Below are positions 50,148-60,108 of a DNA stretch of 64,000 nucleotides, piece after piece. The DNA comes from Candidatus Manganitrophus noduliformans (GTDB lineage: Bacteria; Nitrospirota; Nitrospiria; SBBL01; Manganitrophaceae): assembly GCF_012184425.1 (NCBI RefSeq), contig NZ_VTOW01000002.1, positions 124,001 to 188,000 on the forward strand. Direction: 5' to 3'. Every line of letters begins with the position of its first letter. Position 1 is the stretch's first letter. Below the pieces are notes generated by a model that saw only the letters and a list, made by a program, of their open reading frames with translations, searched no databases and was not told the origin of the DNA. The position numbers were made by a program, and so were the translations under genes.

Positions 50148-51267
50148 CGACCGCGGGCCTTCCCTTTTTTTTCAGCGTACCGGCAATATAATCGATGCCG
50201 TCTTTACTGACATGCGCTCCAATCGGCAACGCCAGTCCCTGTTTATACGCTCTCACGCCGTTCCGAAGTTCTTTTCCAGTATAACCATATTTTTGTTGAT
50301 AGTAGCCGAGACAATTCAACGCATAAGCGCCGTAGTTTGTCTCAATCCCTTCCTGTTTTAAGGAGGTGATCAAGAAATCACGCTGGATGTTTTCATCGAG
50401 CAACAAATGATAGGTCTGGTAAATGGATCTCCGCTTCTCAAAGCTGGAGGGTATTTTTATCCAGCCGATCCCGGCCAGCCGTTCTTGATACATCTGCGCC
50501 ACCTGCTCTCTGGCTTGAGCGAACGCATCGATCGCTCCCAATTGGGATAACCCCAATGCCGCTTGAATGTCGGTCATTCGATAATTCAATCCGGCATAGA
50601 TGAGATCAAATCCATTCCCGCTGGGAGAGAGCCCATGGTTCCTCAGCGATCTCACCTTTTCGGCCAAAATATCGTCATCGGTGATCACGACTCCCCCTTC
50701 ACCGGTGGTGATCATCTTTCGAGGATGCAAGCTGAAGCAGCCGAGTCTCCCGAATGTCCCGACCTTTTTATGGCTGAATTCCGCCCCCAGCGCGCAGGCC
50801 GCGTCTTCGATCACCTCCAGTCGATACTTCCTGGCGATCGACATGATCCGGTCCATCTCCGCCGGCTGCCCGAACTCGTGTACCGGCATGATCACCTTTG
50901 TTCTCTTCGTGATCGCTTTTTCGATCTGCGCTGTATCGATACAAAAATCATCCAGGGTGATGTCGACCAAGACCGGCTTTCCTCCCATCACTTCGACCAC
51001 ATTGGCCGTCGCAGGGAAAGTAAAGGCGGGAACGATCACCTCATCGCCGCTCTGAAGACCCAACGCCATCAGTGAGAGGTGCAAGGCGGCGGTCCCCGAC
51101 GAAACAACGACTGCATTCCGAGTTCCCAAATAATCTTGCAAGGCAAGCTCGAACTTCTGAACATACTCGCCCTGGACCAGCCGGCCTGATCGGATGACGT
51201 CGGCCACCCGCCGAAGGGCCTCTTCCGGAATATCCGGTTTTACCAACCGAATCGGATCTCTATCCAT
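50137..51267 (-). CDS. PLP-dependent sugar aminotransferase, DegT/DnrJ/EryC1/StrS family
   Basis: 376 aa. Schiff-base lysine K184 in SLHPRKMITTGEGG, Asp155 in EDAAC stacking on the PLP ring, and the SSGTAALHL phosphate site are intact. It transfers an amino group from glutamate to a keto-sugar nucleotide. Together with the fused dehydrogenase/acetyltransferase it would give a WbpB-WbpE-WbpD-like 3-amino pathway; a 4-amino product cannot be excluded. Confidence 0.9.
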   Translation of the reverse strand: MDRDPIRLVKPDIPEEALRRVADVIRSGRLVQGEYVQKFELALQDYLGTRNAVVVSSGTAALHLSLMALGLQSGDEVIVPAFTFPATANVVEVMGGKPVLVDITLDDFCIDTAQIEKAITKRTKVIMPVHEFGQPAEMDRIMSIARKYRLEVIEDAACALGAEFSHKKVGTFGRLGCFSLHPRKMITTGEGGVVITDDDILAEKVRSLRNHGLSPSGNGFDLIYAGLNYRMTDIQAALGLSQLGAIDAFAQAREQVAQMYQERLAGIGWIKIPSSFEKRRSIYQTYHLLLDENIQRDFLITSLKQEGIETNYGAYALNCLGYYQQKYGYTGKELRNGVRAYKQGLALPIGAHVSKDGIDYIAGTLKKKGRPAVDGF

Positions 51268-51318
51268 TCATCACCCGCTGAGGTTGATCACGTCGATCGC
51301 CGACCTCTCCATGAACAC

Positions 51319-52272
51319 TCATAAATGTCCTTTGATCCACTCCGCCGTTTTGATGATTCCCTCATCCATGTTGACCTTGGCCCTGAAGCCTAACAGTTGA
51401 TAGGCCTTTTCGACGGAAGGGACCCTCAGCTCGACCTCGGCGGAAAGCGCCGGTTTAAACAAAATTTTAGAGCTCGATCCCAAAACACGACAGATCGTTT
51501 GCGCCAACCCATAGGTCGTCACCACGGCCCTTGCATTTCCGATGTTGAACGACTCACCGACCGCTTTCGGATTTTCGAGACATTCGATGAGGCAGTCGAC
51601 GAAATCATCGACATAACACCAGGCGCGAATCTGACTCCCATCCCCGTGGATGTGCAGATCTTCATTCTTCAATGCCTTTTTAATGAAGACCTGCATGGCG
51701 CTCTCCCCCGTCTGCCCGGGGCCATAGACGTTAAACGGCCTGACGGAGACGATCGGCAAACCGAACTCCCTAAAATAGGCGACGGCGAGATGCTCGCCGG
51801 CCAGCTTGCTCACCGCGTAGGTCCACCTCGCCTCTCCGGCGCTCCCCGCCACGGTCTCCCGGTCTTCCGTCGCTTTGAATGCCATGCTGCCGAAAACCTC
51901 GGATGTGGAGAAATCGACGACCCGATCCCCAACGCGATTCTGATGGGCCGCCTCAAGAACATTGGCGGTGCCGAGCATATTCACCTTCATTGTTTTAGTG
52001 GGGCTCTTGATCACCGTATCGATTCCGGCGATGGCGGCCGCATGAACCACGATGTCGGCCCCCTTCATACACTCCAAGACGCGATCGTAGTCTAAGACAT
52101 CCCCTTTCGAGACGGTGATGTTCTTATGGCCTGCATGGAGACTGGTCGACAACGTATCTCGATGGAAGTTATCATACACCCATATCTCGTTCTCGGCGAC
52201 CAGCCTCGAAATGAGGGTGTTCGCAATAAAACCGGCGCCCCCTGTGATGAAGATTTTTTTATTCTTGATCAT
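51319..52272 (-). CDS. NAD-dependent sugar-nucleotide epimerase/dehydratase (extended SDR)
   Basis: 317 aa from ATG 52272. NAD-binding GGAGFIAN is at 11-18, STSEVFG at 122-128 and the catalytic Y152-x3-K156 pair in [11 protein letters not shown]. The substrate-domain [19 protein letters not shown] is typical of GalE-like and decarboxylase-like SDRs. The product could be a UDP-galacturonate-, xylose- or HexNAc-type sugar; the sequence does not fix it. It lies upstream of the aminotransferase with a 51-bp gap. Confidence 0.85.
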   Translation of the reverse strand: MIKNKKIFITGGAGFIANTLISRLVAENEIWVYDNFHRDTLSTSLHAGHKNITVSKGDVLDYDRVLECMKGADIVVHAAAIAGIDTVIKSPTKTMKVNMLGTANVLEAAHQNRVGDRVVDFSTSEVFGSMAFKATEDRETVAGSAGEARWTYAVSKLAGEHLAVAYFREFGLPIVSVRPFNVYGPGQTGESAMQVFIKKALKNEDLHIHGDGSQIRAWCYVDDFVDCLIECLENPKAVGESFNIGNARAVVTTYGLAQTICRVLGSSSKILFKPALSAEVELRVPSVEKAYQLLGFRAKVNMDEGIIKTAEWIKGHL

Positions 52273-52343
52273 CGCGCATTCTCCCGTCTCCTCATTTCTC
52301 CGACGCACCGCTAAAACGATGCGTCAGGGATTCCTTGCCACCC

Positions 52344-53486
52344 TCAAGCCGCTCGATGGAAGGCCGCTTCATGAAGATGGATGACCGCTTTATCCCAATC
52401 AAAACGAAGCTTTTCTCTCGCCTCCGCACAGGCTTTCCTCATCTGTTCCAAACTCGCTTGATCCAGGACCGCCCTCGATATTTTTTCCGCCAGCGCTGCT
52501 GCGTCATTCGGCCGAAAGAGAAGGCGCTCGGACGGGAGGACTTCTCTGATTTCGGGAAGATCGCTTGCAAGGCAGGGAAGATCCCAAGCGAGCGCCTCAA
52601 GGAGGGAGTTTGAACATCCTTCGTGTTGTGATGTCGTCACAAACAGATCGGCCGCGCCAAAAAAAGGGGAGAGATCCCCTTGCCAACCGGAAAAAACGAA
52701 CCTCGCCTTTCCGTTCGCCTCTTCGGCCAGCTGCTGCAGGCGCCGCTTCTCCGGGCCATCCCCGACGATGAGGAAAACGGCGGGCGCCGTTAAGAAGGCG
52801 CCGGACCGGATGAGGATCTCCACATTTTTTCTCTGATCCAGGACAGAGGCGGTGATGACGACAAAATCTTCACTGTTGAGCCCTAACTCCTTGCGACAGA
52901 GATCGATCGGCAAAAAACGCTCCGGGCGAGACTGAATATGGTTCGTCAACACGCTTATTTTTTCCGGACCGATCCGATATCGCGACGAAATGATCTCTCT
53001 CAAACGATCATTGACGGTGATAATTCTGTCCGAGTATTTCAAACCGATACGCGCAAGCAGATCCTCCAGAAGCAGCAGGAAGGGGGGACGCTGCAGCAAG
53101 CGATTCACTTCATACGGATCGGATCGAACAAAGGTCAGGATCGGTTTTCCGAGCAATCCCTTCAGAAGCAAAGCGAGAAAACCGTACACGGCGCCGAAGA
53201 CGGAGACGATGTCCACTTTGAACCGATAACCGATCCAAAGTGCGTAAAAAGGAGCCGTTGCAATAAAGTAAATCCAGAAGAAGACCCCCTCCGTCCGATG
53301 GAAAGGGGTCCAGAGAAGATGGGGAATGACCTTGGCATGAGAGATCGGATAAGGCTCCACCGCGATGTAGTGAACCTCTCCACCCCCCTCCGTCAGGGCG
53401 TTGAACATCATATAGAGTCTTTTGCACAATCCGCCCGGCTTGTGTTTGTAGTAGATCGATAAGATCTTTTTCCCCTGGAGACTCAC
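52344..53486 (-). CDS. Glycosyltransferase, GT4-like
   Basis: 380 aa from a GTG at 53486 that overlaps the TGA of the preceding asnB; GGAGG lies just upstream. The C-terminal domain has VLDQRKNVEILIRSG, VGDGPEKRRLQQL and the EX7E-type site SQHEGCSNSLLEALAWDLPCL (20 residues quoted at most). The N-terminal half contains hydrophobic stretches (FFWIYFIATAPFYALWIGY) suggesting membrane association. Function within the glycan is unknown. Confidence 0.85.
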   Translation of the reverse strand: MSLQGKKILSIYYKHKPGGLCKRLYMMFNALTEGGGEVHYIAVEPYPISHAKVIPHLLWTPFHRTEGVFFWIYFIATAPFYALWIGYRFKVDIVSVFGAVYGFLALLLKGLLGKPILTFVRSDPYEVNRLLQRPPFLLLLEDLLARIGLKYSDRIITVNDRLREIISSRYRIGPEKISVLTNHIQSRPERFLPIDLCRKELGLNSEDFVVITASVLDQRKNVEILIRSGAFLTAPAVFLIVGDGPEKRRLQQLAEEANGKARFVFSGWQGDLSPFFGAADLFVTTSQHEGCSNSLLEALAWDLPCLASDLPEIREVLPSERLLFRPNDAAALAEKISRAVLDQASLEQMRKACAEAREKLRFDWDKAVIHLHEAAFHRAA

Positions 53487-55348
53487 CGCTCCTCCCACAA
53501 GCGGAAAACCAGCAACAGCCAGAGTTTCTGGCTATGATCCCGAAACCCTTTCTGATGCTCGGCGCAGAGCCGCTCGATATAGGAAAGATCGAATAGACCT
53601 TCTCTGTCCTGTTTGAGCAGGACATCGTGAGCAAAACCCTTTAGCCCCGCCTTGAACCAATCCCCCAGAGGAATCATAAAGCCGTGCTTTTTCCGCTGCG
53701 TAATCTGCGCCGGGAGCAAATCTCGGAATGCCTTTCTTAAAATAGATTTTGTCTCGAAGCCTTTTAACTTTAAGCCGATCGGCATTTTCATCACCGATTC
53801 GACTACTTTCTGATCCAAAAACGGAGATCGGACCTCTAACCCGTGCGCCATGCTCATCCGATCCACCTTGACGAGAATATCATCCGGCAAGTAGGTATGA
53901 AAATCGACCCACATCATCTGGGAAATCTCATCCAAAGTTGAATAACGATCCGCGAGCTGATGGGGTTGATCTTTTTCGAATGTTTTGAGCTCGGTCTTCA
54001 TCCGTTGGCGATAAAGGCAATCGCGCTCCTCTTGGGAAAATGTGGTAGGAAGAAGTTCCAGGGGATCCGCTTCCAATCGCTGCGAGGCGCCGATCAGAAG
54101 ATGAAGCTGGCGGATAAGACTCCGATCATAATAAACGGTCGATTCCGGGAAGAGGGACAGAAGGGGCTCGATTCCTCTTTGCCGAAGTTTTTTCGGAAGA
54201 ATCCAATAATATTTGAGCAGCTTCCTGGCGACATATCTTCGATAGCCTGCAAAGATCTCATCACTCCCATCGCCTGAGAGGGCCACGGTCACCGAACGTC
54301 TTGTCGCCTCGGACAATTGATAGACGGCCATCGCGGAGGAATCACCGAAGGGTTGATCGAAATGATCGACCAGCTTCGGCAAGAGTTCCTCGACCTGAAC
54401 CTCCAGCGGGTGGTTCTGATGCTCGGTCTGAAAAAATCGGGCAACCTGTTCGGCAAAAGGAGTTTCATCGAAGCTCGCCTCTTTGAACCCGATCGAGAAG
54501 GTCTTTATCCGTTCCATCCCCTTTTTTTTCATCAACCCGACAATAATCGACGAGTCGATTCCTCCGCTTAAAAAAGCGCCCAAGGGGACGTCGCTGATGA
54601 GCCTTAAGTGAACCGCCTCTTCAAGCGCCTGACGGAGCGACGCGACATGCTCCTCTTCAGAGATTCTTTCGTGAGACGGGTAAGGCGCCTCCCAGTAGCG
54701 CTTGATCTCCACACCCTGTGTATCGATGCTTAGGCAATGCGCGGGGGGAAGCGAGCGGATGTTTTGGTAGATCGTCTCCGGCCCGGGAATGAATTGGTAC
54801 TTGAAAAAAAGATCCAGGGCGGGATAGTTCAAAGGGCAGCTCCCGCCGACCGCCAACAACGCTTTGATCTCCGATCCGAAGATTAATCGGTTTTTATCGA
54901 TGGCGTAATAGAGCGGCTTCTTGCCGACACGATCTCTGACAAGGAGGAGTTTCTTTCGATGTTGATCCCACAGGGCAAAAGCGAACATCCCCCGGAATCG
55001 TTGAACACCCTTGATTCCCTCTTTCTCGTACTGATGAACAATGACCTCCGTATCGCTATGGGTGGTAAAAACATGTCCGGCCGCTTCGAGGTCCCGCTTG
55101 ATTTCTTGAAAATTATAGATCTCTCCATTGAAGACGGTTACCACCGTCTTGTCCTCATTGTAGATCGGCTGCTTTCCCCCTTCCAGGTCGATCACGGCCA
55201 ACCGCGTCTGTCCGAGGCCGACCGGCCCGTTAAGATAATGCCCCCAGCCGTCGGGACCGCGATGCCGAAGCCGCTCCGTCATCGCAGCGAGTTCAGTCTG
55301 CTCGACCGGTCTTCCGTTTAAATTGAAGATTCCCGCGATCCCGCACAT
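53483..55348 (-). CDS. asnB: Asparagine synthetase (glutamine-hydrolysing), paralogue 2
   Basis: 621 aa from the ATG at 55348, which gives the obligatory MCG start (Cys2 nucleophile). The frame is open 211 codons further up, but that part overlaps the upstream glycosyltransferase and is not protein-like. The PP-loop SGGIDSS is at 261-267, and HRGPDGWGHY is the usual N-terminal motif. It overlaps genes on both sides (4 and 31 nt). It is clearly diverged from paralogue 1, so the two probably act on different carboxylates. Confidence 0.88.
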   Translation of the reverse strand: MCGIAGIFNLNGRPVEQTELAAMTERLRHRGPDGWGHYLNGPVGLGQTRLAVIDLEGGKQPIYNEDKTVVTVFNGEIYNFQEIKRDLEAAGHVFTTHSDTEVIVHQYEKEGIKGVQRFRGMFAFALWDQHRKKLLLVRDRVGKKPLYYAIDKNRLIFGSEIKALLAVGGSCPLNYPALDLFFKYQFIPGPETIYQNIRSLPPAHCLSIDTQGVEIKRYWEAPYPSHERISEEEHVASLRQALEEAVHLRLISDVPLGAFLSGGIDSSIIVGLMKKKGMERIKTFSIGFKEASFDETPFAEQVARFFQTEHQNHPLEVQVEELLPKLVDHFDQPFGDSSAMAVYQLSEATRRSVTVALSGDGSDEIFAGYRRYVARKLLKYYWILPKKLRQRGIEPLLSLFPESTVYYDRSLIRQLHLLIGASQRLEADPLELLPTTFSQEERDCLYRQRMKTELKTFEKDQPHQLADRYSTLDEISQMMWVDFHTYLPDDILVKVDRMSMAHGLEVRSPFLDQKVVESVMKMPIGLKLKGFETKSILRKAFRDLLPAQITQRKKHGFMIPLGDWFKAGLKGFAHDVLLKQDREGLFDLSYIERLCAEHQKGFRDHSQKLWLLLVFRLWEER

Positions 55349-56514
55349 ACCCGCTCGTAGACCTCTCGATAACGCCCGGCAACCGCTTCCCAGTCCAGGC
55401 CCATCTCGCCGATTGCCTCCCGTCCTTTTTTCCCCATTTCTTCGGAAAGGGACCGATCCCGAACCAGCTTCAAAAGTTTCTCGGCCAAATCTTCCGGATC
55501 CTGAGGCTTTGTCAACAATCCGGTCGCCCCATCTCGGACCACTTCCCGTATGCCGGGAAGATCCGACGCCACGACCGGGATCCCACACGCCATCGCTTCC
55601 AAAACGACATTGGGAGTTCCTTCCGAGAGACTGGGAAGAACCAGGCAATCGGATCGACTCATCCAGGTTTGGATCTCCTCCGGAGGCTGCATCCCGACAA
55701 ATTCCACAAACGCATTCATCCCGTTTTCTTTGATCTGCCGCTCCAGGGCGGGTCTCTCTTCCCCCTCCCCGATCAGCGTCAGGCGAAGGTTGCTCTCGGA
55801 ACGGATCACCGTTGAAAAAGCTTCGATGAGGTATCGAATCCCCTTTATGGGGATGAAATTTCCGACAAAAAGAATCCGGTAAAAGGGGGACGCTTCTCCG
55901 TCTCGTCTCTCGGGCTCCAGATCGACGCCATTTCGGATGAATACAACTCGGTCTTGTGGGAGACCACCGATGATCAGCCACGCGCGAAGCTCTTTATTCA
56001 CCGTCGTTACGGCGGCCGCCCGCCTCAAAATCCAGAGAGAAGCCGCTGATAAAAAACCGCTCCTTCGCGCATAAAGCGCATCGCTCCCGCGCAGGGTGAC
56101 GACGAAAGGAATTCCCCGATAAACGCTGACGACCCACGCGATAATGCCGGAGGGAATCCATTGCGCATGAATGATGTCCGACCCCTTCGCAACCTTCACG
56201 GCCTTGAACAAAAACGTCAAGAGAAAGAAAGGAAGTTGGATGAGACGCCAGGGGCTTCTGCTTAAATTACCCGGAATGCCGCCCGGTCCATAGGCCAGCC
56301 GCTGCCATTTCTGTGGGAAAAAATAAGAGAATCGATAAACATGGCATCCGTCGATCAGCTCGGAATCAGGGGTCGCTTCATGACCCGGTGCGACGACGTC
56401 AATGCGGATACCGGATGAAACCAAAGCACGACAGAGACGGGAAACAAAAATGCCCGAATGATCCTCCTTCGAGCGCGGGAATGATGTCGTGAGCAGACAA
56501 ACTTTCACATTCAC
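55318..56514 (-). CDS. Glycosyltransferase, GT4 family
   Basis: 398 aa. The N-terminal LLTTSFPRSKEDHSGIFVSRL is a common GT4 start. The C-terminal domain has VGNFIPIKGIRYLIEAF, LIGEGEERPALERQI and the donor-site ESEGTP-type loop LPSLSEGTPNVVLEAMACG. It is 4 bp downstream of the GT2 gene and overlaps asnB. Confidence 0.9.
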   Translation of the reverse strand: MNVKVCLLTTSFPRSKEDHSGIFVSRLCRALVSSGIRIDVVAPGHEATPDSELIDGCHVYRFSYFFPQKWQRLAYGPGGIPGNLSRSPWRLIQLPFFLLTFLFKAVKVAKGSDIIHAQWIPSGIIAWVVSVYRGIPFVVTLRGSDALYARRSGFLSAASLWILRRAAAVTTVNKELRAWLIIGGLPQDRVVFIRNGVDLEPERRDGEASPFYRILFVGNFIPIKGIRYLIEAFSTVIRSESNLRLTLIGEGEERPALERQIKENGMNAFVEFVGMQPPEEIQTWMSRSDCLVLPSLSEGTPNVVLEAMACGIPVVASDLPGIREVVRDGATGLLTKPQDPEDLAEKLLKLVRDRSLSEEMGKKGREAIGEMGLDWEAVAGRYREVYERVCAGSRESSI

Positions 56515-56518
56515 AATT

Positions 56519-57469
56519 TCACTTCAGATGTTTGTTATACTCCATATCAAACCACATTGCGAAGAAAAGCGACTGGAGCCCGGAAATGATCAAAAAGGCG
56601 GAAAAGAGGGCGCTGGTCGCGGTGACACCATGCCCCATCACTCGCAATGAAAATAAGTAGAGTCCCAACAATACCCCGGAAGGGGTGAGGCAAATCCCGA
56701 GAAAATAAAAGAAGACCAGCGGATGAAAATCGCGGATGATGTACTTCTCGACCATCCGCTTAAAAAATCCTTTCACCAGCAACCAGCTGATGGTCGGAAT
56801 GACCTTCCAAAGCCGGATTCCCGATTTCTCGCCGATGTTATAGATCGGACGAACGGAGATATCCTTCACTCGGAAATTATTAATATTCAGCGTAATCAGC
56901 AGATCATTCGGCATGCCGTATCGCTGGTAGATGCTGTCCAGATCCAGCGCGCGGAGCGCCGTCAGTGAGATGGCGGTGTACCCCGATTGAGAATCTGCGA
57001 TATGCCAGTAGCCCGATGCGATCTTCGTCAAGAGCGAAAGGATCGAATTCCCCAAGTATCGATGATGGGGAATCATTTTCCACGACTCCCCTCGGAACAG
57101 CCGATTCCCCTTCACATAATCCGATTCGCCGCGAAGAATCGGAGAGACGACGCGGACTAAATCGGCCGGATCCATCTGCGCGTCGCCCGCCATCACTGCA
57201 ACCACGTCGATCTTCTCATCCGTCGCGCTTTTATAGCCGGTCACAATGGCGGCGCCCACCCCTTGATTTTGAGTATGCTGAATCAACGTGAATCGATAAG
57301 GCGCCCTCTGCATATATCCCTTTACGATTTCCACCGTTCGATCGGTGCTGAAATCGTCGACAATGAACACCCGATCCACATAAGAAGGGATCGTCTCTAA
57401 TACCTGCCCGATCAGCCGCTCCTCATTATGGGCCGGGACAACCACCCCGATCCGTTGATTTTCAAGCAT
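56519..57469 (-). CDS. GT2 glycosyltransferase, dolichyl-phosphate-mannose-synthase-like, with two C-terminal TM helices
   Basis: 316 aa. VVVPAHNEERLIGQVLETI, the VDDFSTDRT acidic motif and AGDAQMDPADL (DxD-like metal site) define the DPM1/GtrB-like GT2 catalytic domain (1-230). Two TM helices follow (about 248-270 and 280-305). Such enzymes load a polyprenyl-phosphate with a hexose that periplasmic GT-C enzymes then use. The next gene downstream is a GT-C-like candidate, which fits. Confidence 0.88.
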   Translation of the reverse strand: MLENQRIGVVVPAHNEERLIGQVLETIPSYVDRVFIVDDFSTDRTVEIVKGYMQRAPYRFTLIQHTQNQGVGAAIVTGYKSATDEKIDVVAVMAGDAQMDPADLVRVVSPILRGESDYVKGNRLFRGESWKMIPHHRYLGNSILSLLTKIASGYWHIADSQSGYTAISLTALRALDLDSIYQRYGMPNDLLITLNINNFRVKDISVRPIYNIGEKSGIRLWKVIPTISWLLVKGFFKRMVEKYIIRDFHPLVFFYFLGICLTPSGVLLGLYLFSLRVMGHGVTATSALFSAFLIISGLQSLFFAMWFDMEYNKHLK

Positions 57470-57479
57470 TCCTTTTTCC

Positions 57480-59630
57480 TTATGATGATTGAAGCTGATT
57501 CAATCGTTCCCGGGTATCTCTATATTCAGGAGACGCTGCGATCGCTCGTTCAAAATAAGAAGCGGCCTCTTCCTTCTTTCCCATTTGCTCATAGAGGAGC
57601 CCTAATTGGTAATTCGTCTCCGCATTTTTCGGCTGAAGCATCGACGCTTTTAACAGGGCTCCTTCCGCTTCCCGAAACCGCTTCTCTTCTAGATAAAGGA
57701 TGCCGAGGTTTCTCTGAACATCCAAGGATTGCGCGTCCAGAGAGAGCGCCCGCTTGAAATATTCCTCTGATCGCTCCACCTGCTTTAGCTGGCCGTGAGC
57801 CACCCCGAGGAGGTTTAGAAAAACAACGTTATCCGGACTCAGGGCATTGGCCGTCTCAAAATGCTGAAGGGCGATATCAAAGCCTCCTTCCTTGAGAAAA
57901 TAGGCCCCCATTTTCGAGAAGGCATCTCCATAAAACCGACTCTCCTCCGAATCCAGAGGGATCTCATTCGGATCAAAGGAATCCTTTATCTTTGCGAGAT
58001 AACTCTTGATCCTCTCTTGGGTCAGAGGCGGCGGAGTTTCCTGGATTCTAAAAAACAGCCCGTCCAGAGAGAGATACGGCGCAACGAGATGATCGTTCTC
58101 AGGATCAGGCTGCCAATAAATGGGATGATTCATAATGTTGCTGCTGAGGAACGCCGACCCTAACTTTTCTCGCCCGGTCGATGGAACGGTGACAAGGGGA
58201 AATCGCGCTTGTGTCACCGTAAAGAAAAAGGAGGGTGATACAAACTCGACTGAGCTTAAATGCGTGACATCGGGGCGCATGGCTTCTGCATTTTGCAAAT
58301 AGCTGAACGCGAAGTAGGCATCACGGGTAAATGCGATGGCATTGCTTTCAAGATCGAGCAAAATTCTTTTGAATACCTTGCCCGGCCCCCAATAGGTCGA
58401 TTTATCGTTCTGAATGAAATGAGCCGGCGCGAGAATCAAAATATTGGCGGTCAGAAGAACCCCGAATATTTTCGTCAAATGAAGATTCTGCTGAGATCGC
58501 TCCGCCAGATCAACCAGTTTGAGGTAGACCCACCCGGAGCCCACCCCCAATAATATCGTAAAAATGATAAAACCGGAGAGGTAATTTGAAGAATCCCACC
58601 AAAAACGGATAAAAAAGAGGAAGGGGGGAAAGAAAAAAGTGGCCATGATCCCAAGGACTTTCTTCTCTCTTCGGAAAAGATAAACCAATCCGATCAAGCC
58701 GAGAAGCGTTCCGAAAAACGAAAAGCTGTCGGGGAAAAACCGAGCGTAGTTGATCAATTGGGGAATCCATACATCTTGACTGCTTGGGACATCAAAATGA
58801 ACCGGCGCATCTTTTCGATCCGTTACATGGATGAGAAATCGCTCAAGGGTCTGGGGATCGCCCCAGTTAAAGGCGGGAGCTTGACTCGCCCGAACCGGCA
58901 GATAAAGAAAAACGGAAGAGCCCAAAATGAAGAAGAACAATAAAATCGAGCCATATTTTAAAACGCCCGATCCGGTACGCCGACGCCAGAGGAAAAACAG
59001 TAAGACCGGTAAAAACGGAAGATAAAAGATCTCCGCCGCATGTGCGCCCAGGCTCAATCCAAAGAGAAACATCAAGATCGAAAATGCTTTGAACTGTTTT
59101 TGAGAATCGGCATCCCGGCCGATCGCACAGACCAGGAGTAAAATAAAACAGGCGGTAAACGCGTTCGCAAGCGTATAAACTTCGGGCACGTTTGCATTCT
59201 CCCATAACGCGTTGGATAAAGAAAAAAGAAGGCCCGCGGAAAATGCGATCCATTCAATCGAATGAGGATTGAACCGTTGCGTCATTCCGAACGAGATGTG
59301 AACGAGAATTGCCTGGATGATTCGATAAATCAGATAAGAGATCACCCCTCCGAAAAAAGCGGAGAGAAGGGTGACCTTAAATGCAATACTCCCCATGGGG
59401 ATGAATGTGAATAATTTGGAAATGATGGCGTAAAGGGGAGAGCCGGATGGATGGGCGATGCCTAAAACGAATCCAACCGTCTGAAACTCCGCCCCGTCCC
59501 GCCAATAAAGGGTCGGCGCGGCGGTGAAAAGGTAGGCTGAAAACGGGATTAAAAAAACAAAAAGACCTAAAAGGTCTATTTTTTTTTGAGCCATCGGCCG
59601 CAAAGAGGGTGGATGAACCGTTGGATCCAT
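57480..59630 (-). CDS. DUF2723-like multi-pass membrane protein with C-terminal TPR repeats
   Basis: 716 aa from ATG 59630 (GGAGG upstream). After a short N-tail there are about ten or more TM helices to residue ~430. The early loop after TM1 is APTLYWRDGAEFQTVGFVLGIAHPSGSP; its acidic/aromatic pattern resembles the O-mannosyltransferase-like DUF2723 group. The C-terminal ~170 residues hold four to five TPRs (e.g. FETANALSPDNVVFLNLLGVA). A GT-C enzyme using polyprenyl-phosphate sugar from the adjacent GT2 is plausible but inferred. It lies 17 bp after the pilin gene. Confidence 0.8.
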   Translation of the reverse strand: MDPTVHPPSLRPMAQKKIDLLGLFVFLIPFSAYLFTAAPTLYWRDGAEFQTVGFVLGIAHPSGSPLYAIISKLFTFIPMGSIAFKVTLLSAFFGGVISYLIYRIIQAILVHISFGMTQRFNPHSIEWIAFSAGLLFSLSNALWENANVPEVYTLANAFTACFILLLVCAIGRDADSQKQFKAFSILMFLFGLSLGAHAAEIFYLPFLPVLLFFLWRRRTGSGVLKYGSILLFFFILGSSVFLYLPVRASQAPAFNWGDPQTLERFLIHVTDRKDAPVHFDVPSSQDVWIPQLINYARFFPDSFSFFGTLLGLIGLVYLFRREKKVLGIMATFFFPPFLFFIRFWWDSSNYLSGFIIFTILLGVGSGWVYLKLVDLAERSQQNLHLTKIFGVLLTANILILAPAHFIQNDKSTYWGPGKVFKRILLDLESNAIAFTRDAYFAFSYLQNAEAMRPDVTHLSSVEFVSPSFFFTVTQARFPLVTVPSTGREKLGSAFLSSNIMNHPIYWQPDPENDHLVAPYLSLDGLFFRIQETPPPLTQERIKSYLAKIKDSFDPNEIPLDSEESRFYGDAFSKMGAYFLKEGGFDIALQHFETANALSPDNVVFLNLLGVAHGQLKQVERSEEYFKRALSLDAQSLDVQRNLGILYLEEKRFREAEGALLKASMLQPKNAETNYQLGLLYEQMGKKEEAASYFERAIAASPEYRDTRERLNQLQSS

Positions 59631-59646
59631 CCACCCTCCTATCATA

Positions 59647-60045
59647 TTAGCTGGTAAACGAACCTGGATCGACATCCGTTAATGTTTTGGTCTGATTGAT
59701 CGTCCAAACATCACCGACCACACGCCCCAAGGCTCCGGTCGCCGTCGCGAGGAAAGTATCGACGAGCTGGCCCGTAATCGTATAGGTATACCTGGGAGTC
59801 CCTGAAGTGGCAAAGCCGATTTGTGTCGTTCCACCTCCGGTGAAGCCGGTCGCGTTTTCAGCGGAATAGGCGGTCATATTCGTAAAAATCGACCCCAAAT
59901 TCGCCTTCGCCTCGGCCTGCTGCGACTTGGCCTGATAGTTTAAAAAGTTCGGGATCGCGATGGCGGCGAGAATACCGACAATCGCAACCACGATCATCAA
60001 CTCAATGAGCGTGAAGCCCTTCTGATTTTTTACTTGATGAAGCAT
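59647..60045 (-). CDS. Type IV pilin-like protein (prepilin)
   Basis: 132 aa. A 10-residue leader [10 protein letters not shown] precedes the prepilin-peptidase site G|F, then [20 protein letters not shown] with the conserved Glu5. The short C-terminal domain is Thr/Gly-rich with no visible disulfide pair. Start ATG is preceded by GAGGAGG. It has a sigma-54-type promoter motif and lies immediately upstream of the DUF2723-like gene, so the two may be co-transcribed. Major pilin or a pseudopilin cannot be told apart here. Confidence 0.9.
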   Translation of the reverse strand: MLHQVKNQKGFTLIELMIVVAIVGILAAIAIPNFLNYQAKSQQAEAKANLGSIFTNMTAYSAENATGFTGGGTTQIGFATSGTPRYTYTITGQLVDTFLATATGALGRVVGDVWTINQTKTLTDVDPGSFTS

Positions 60046-60108
60046 CTTTTTCCTCCTCTGTTTGAATCGACTTCTCGTATTTCCTTGTCGAACTTCAGGC
60101 CGAGGTAG

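Noticed and set aside
55349..55981. N-terminal extension of 211 codons on the second asnB
   Set aside because: It overlaps the upstream glycosyltransferase on the same strand, is Arg/Gly/Ser-rich, and class II amidotransferases need Cys directly after the initiator Met, which the ATG at 55348 provides.
35432..59630. Glycan locus as a mobile island (IS elements, integrase, att sites)
   Set aside because: No transposase, integrase or flanking direct repeats were seen, and no obvious base-composition break; gene content alone does not prove transfer.
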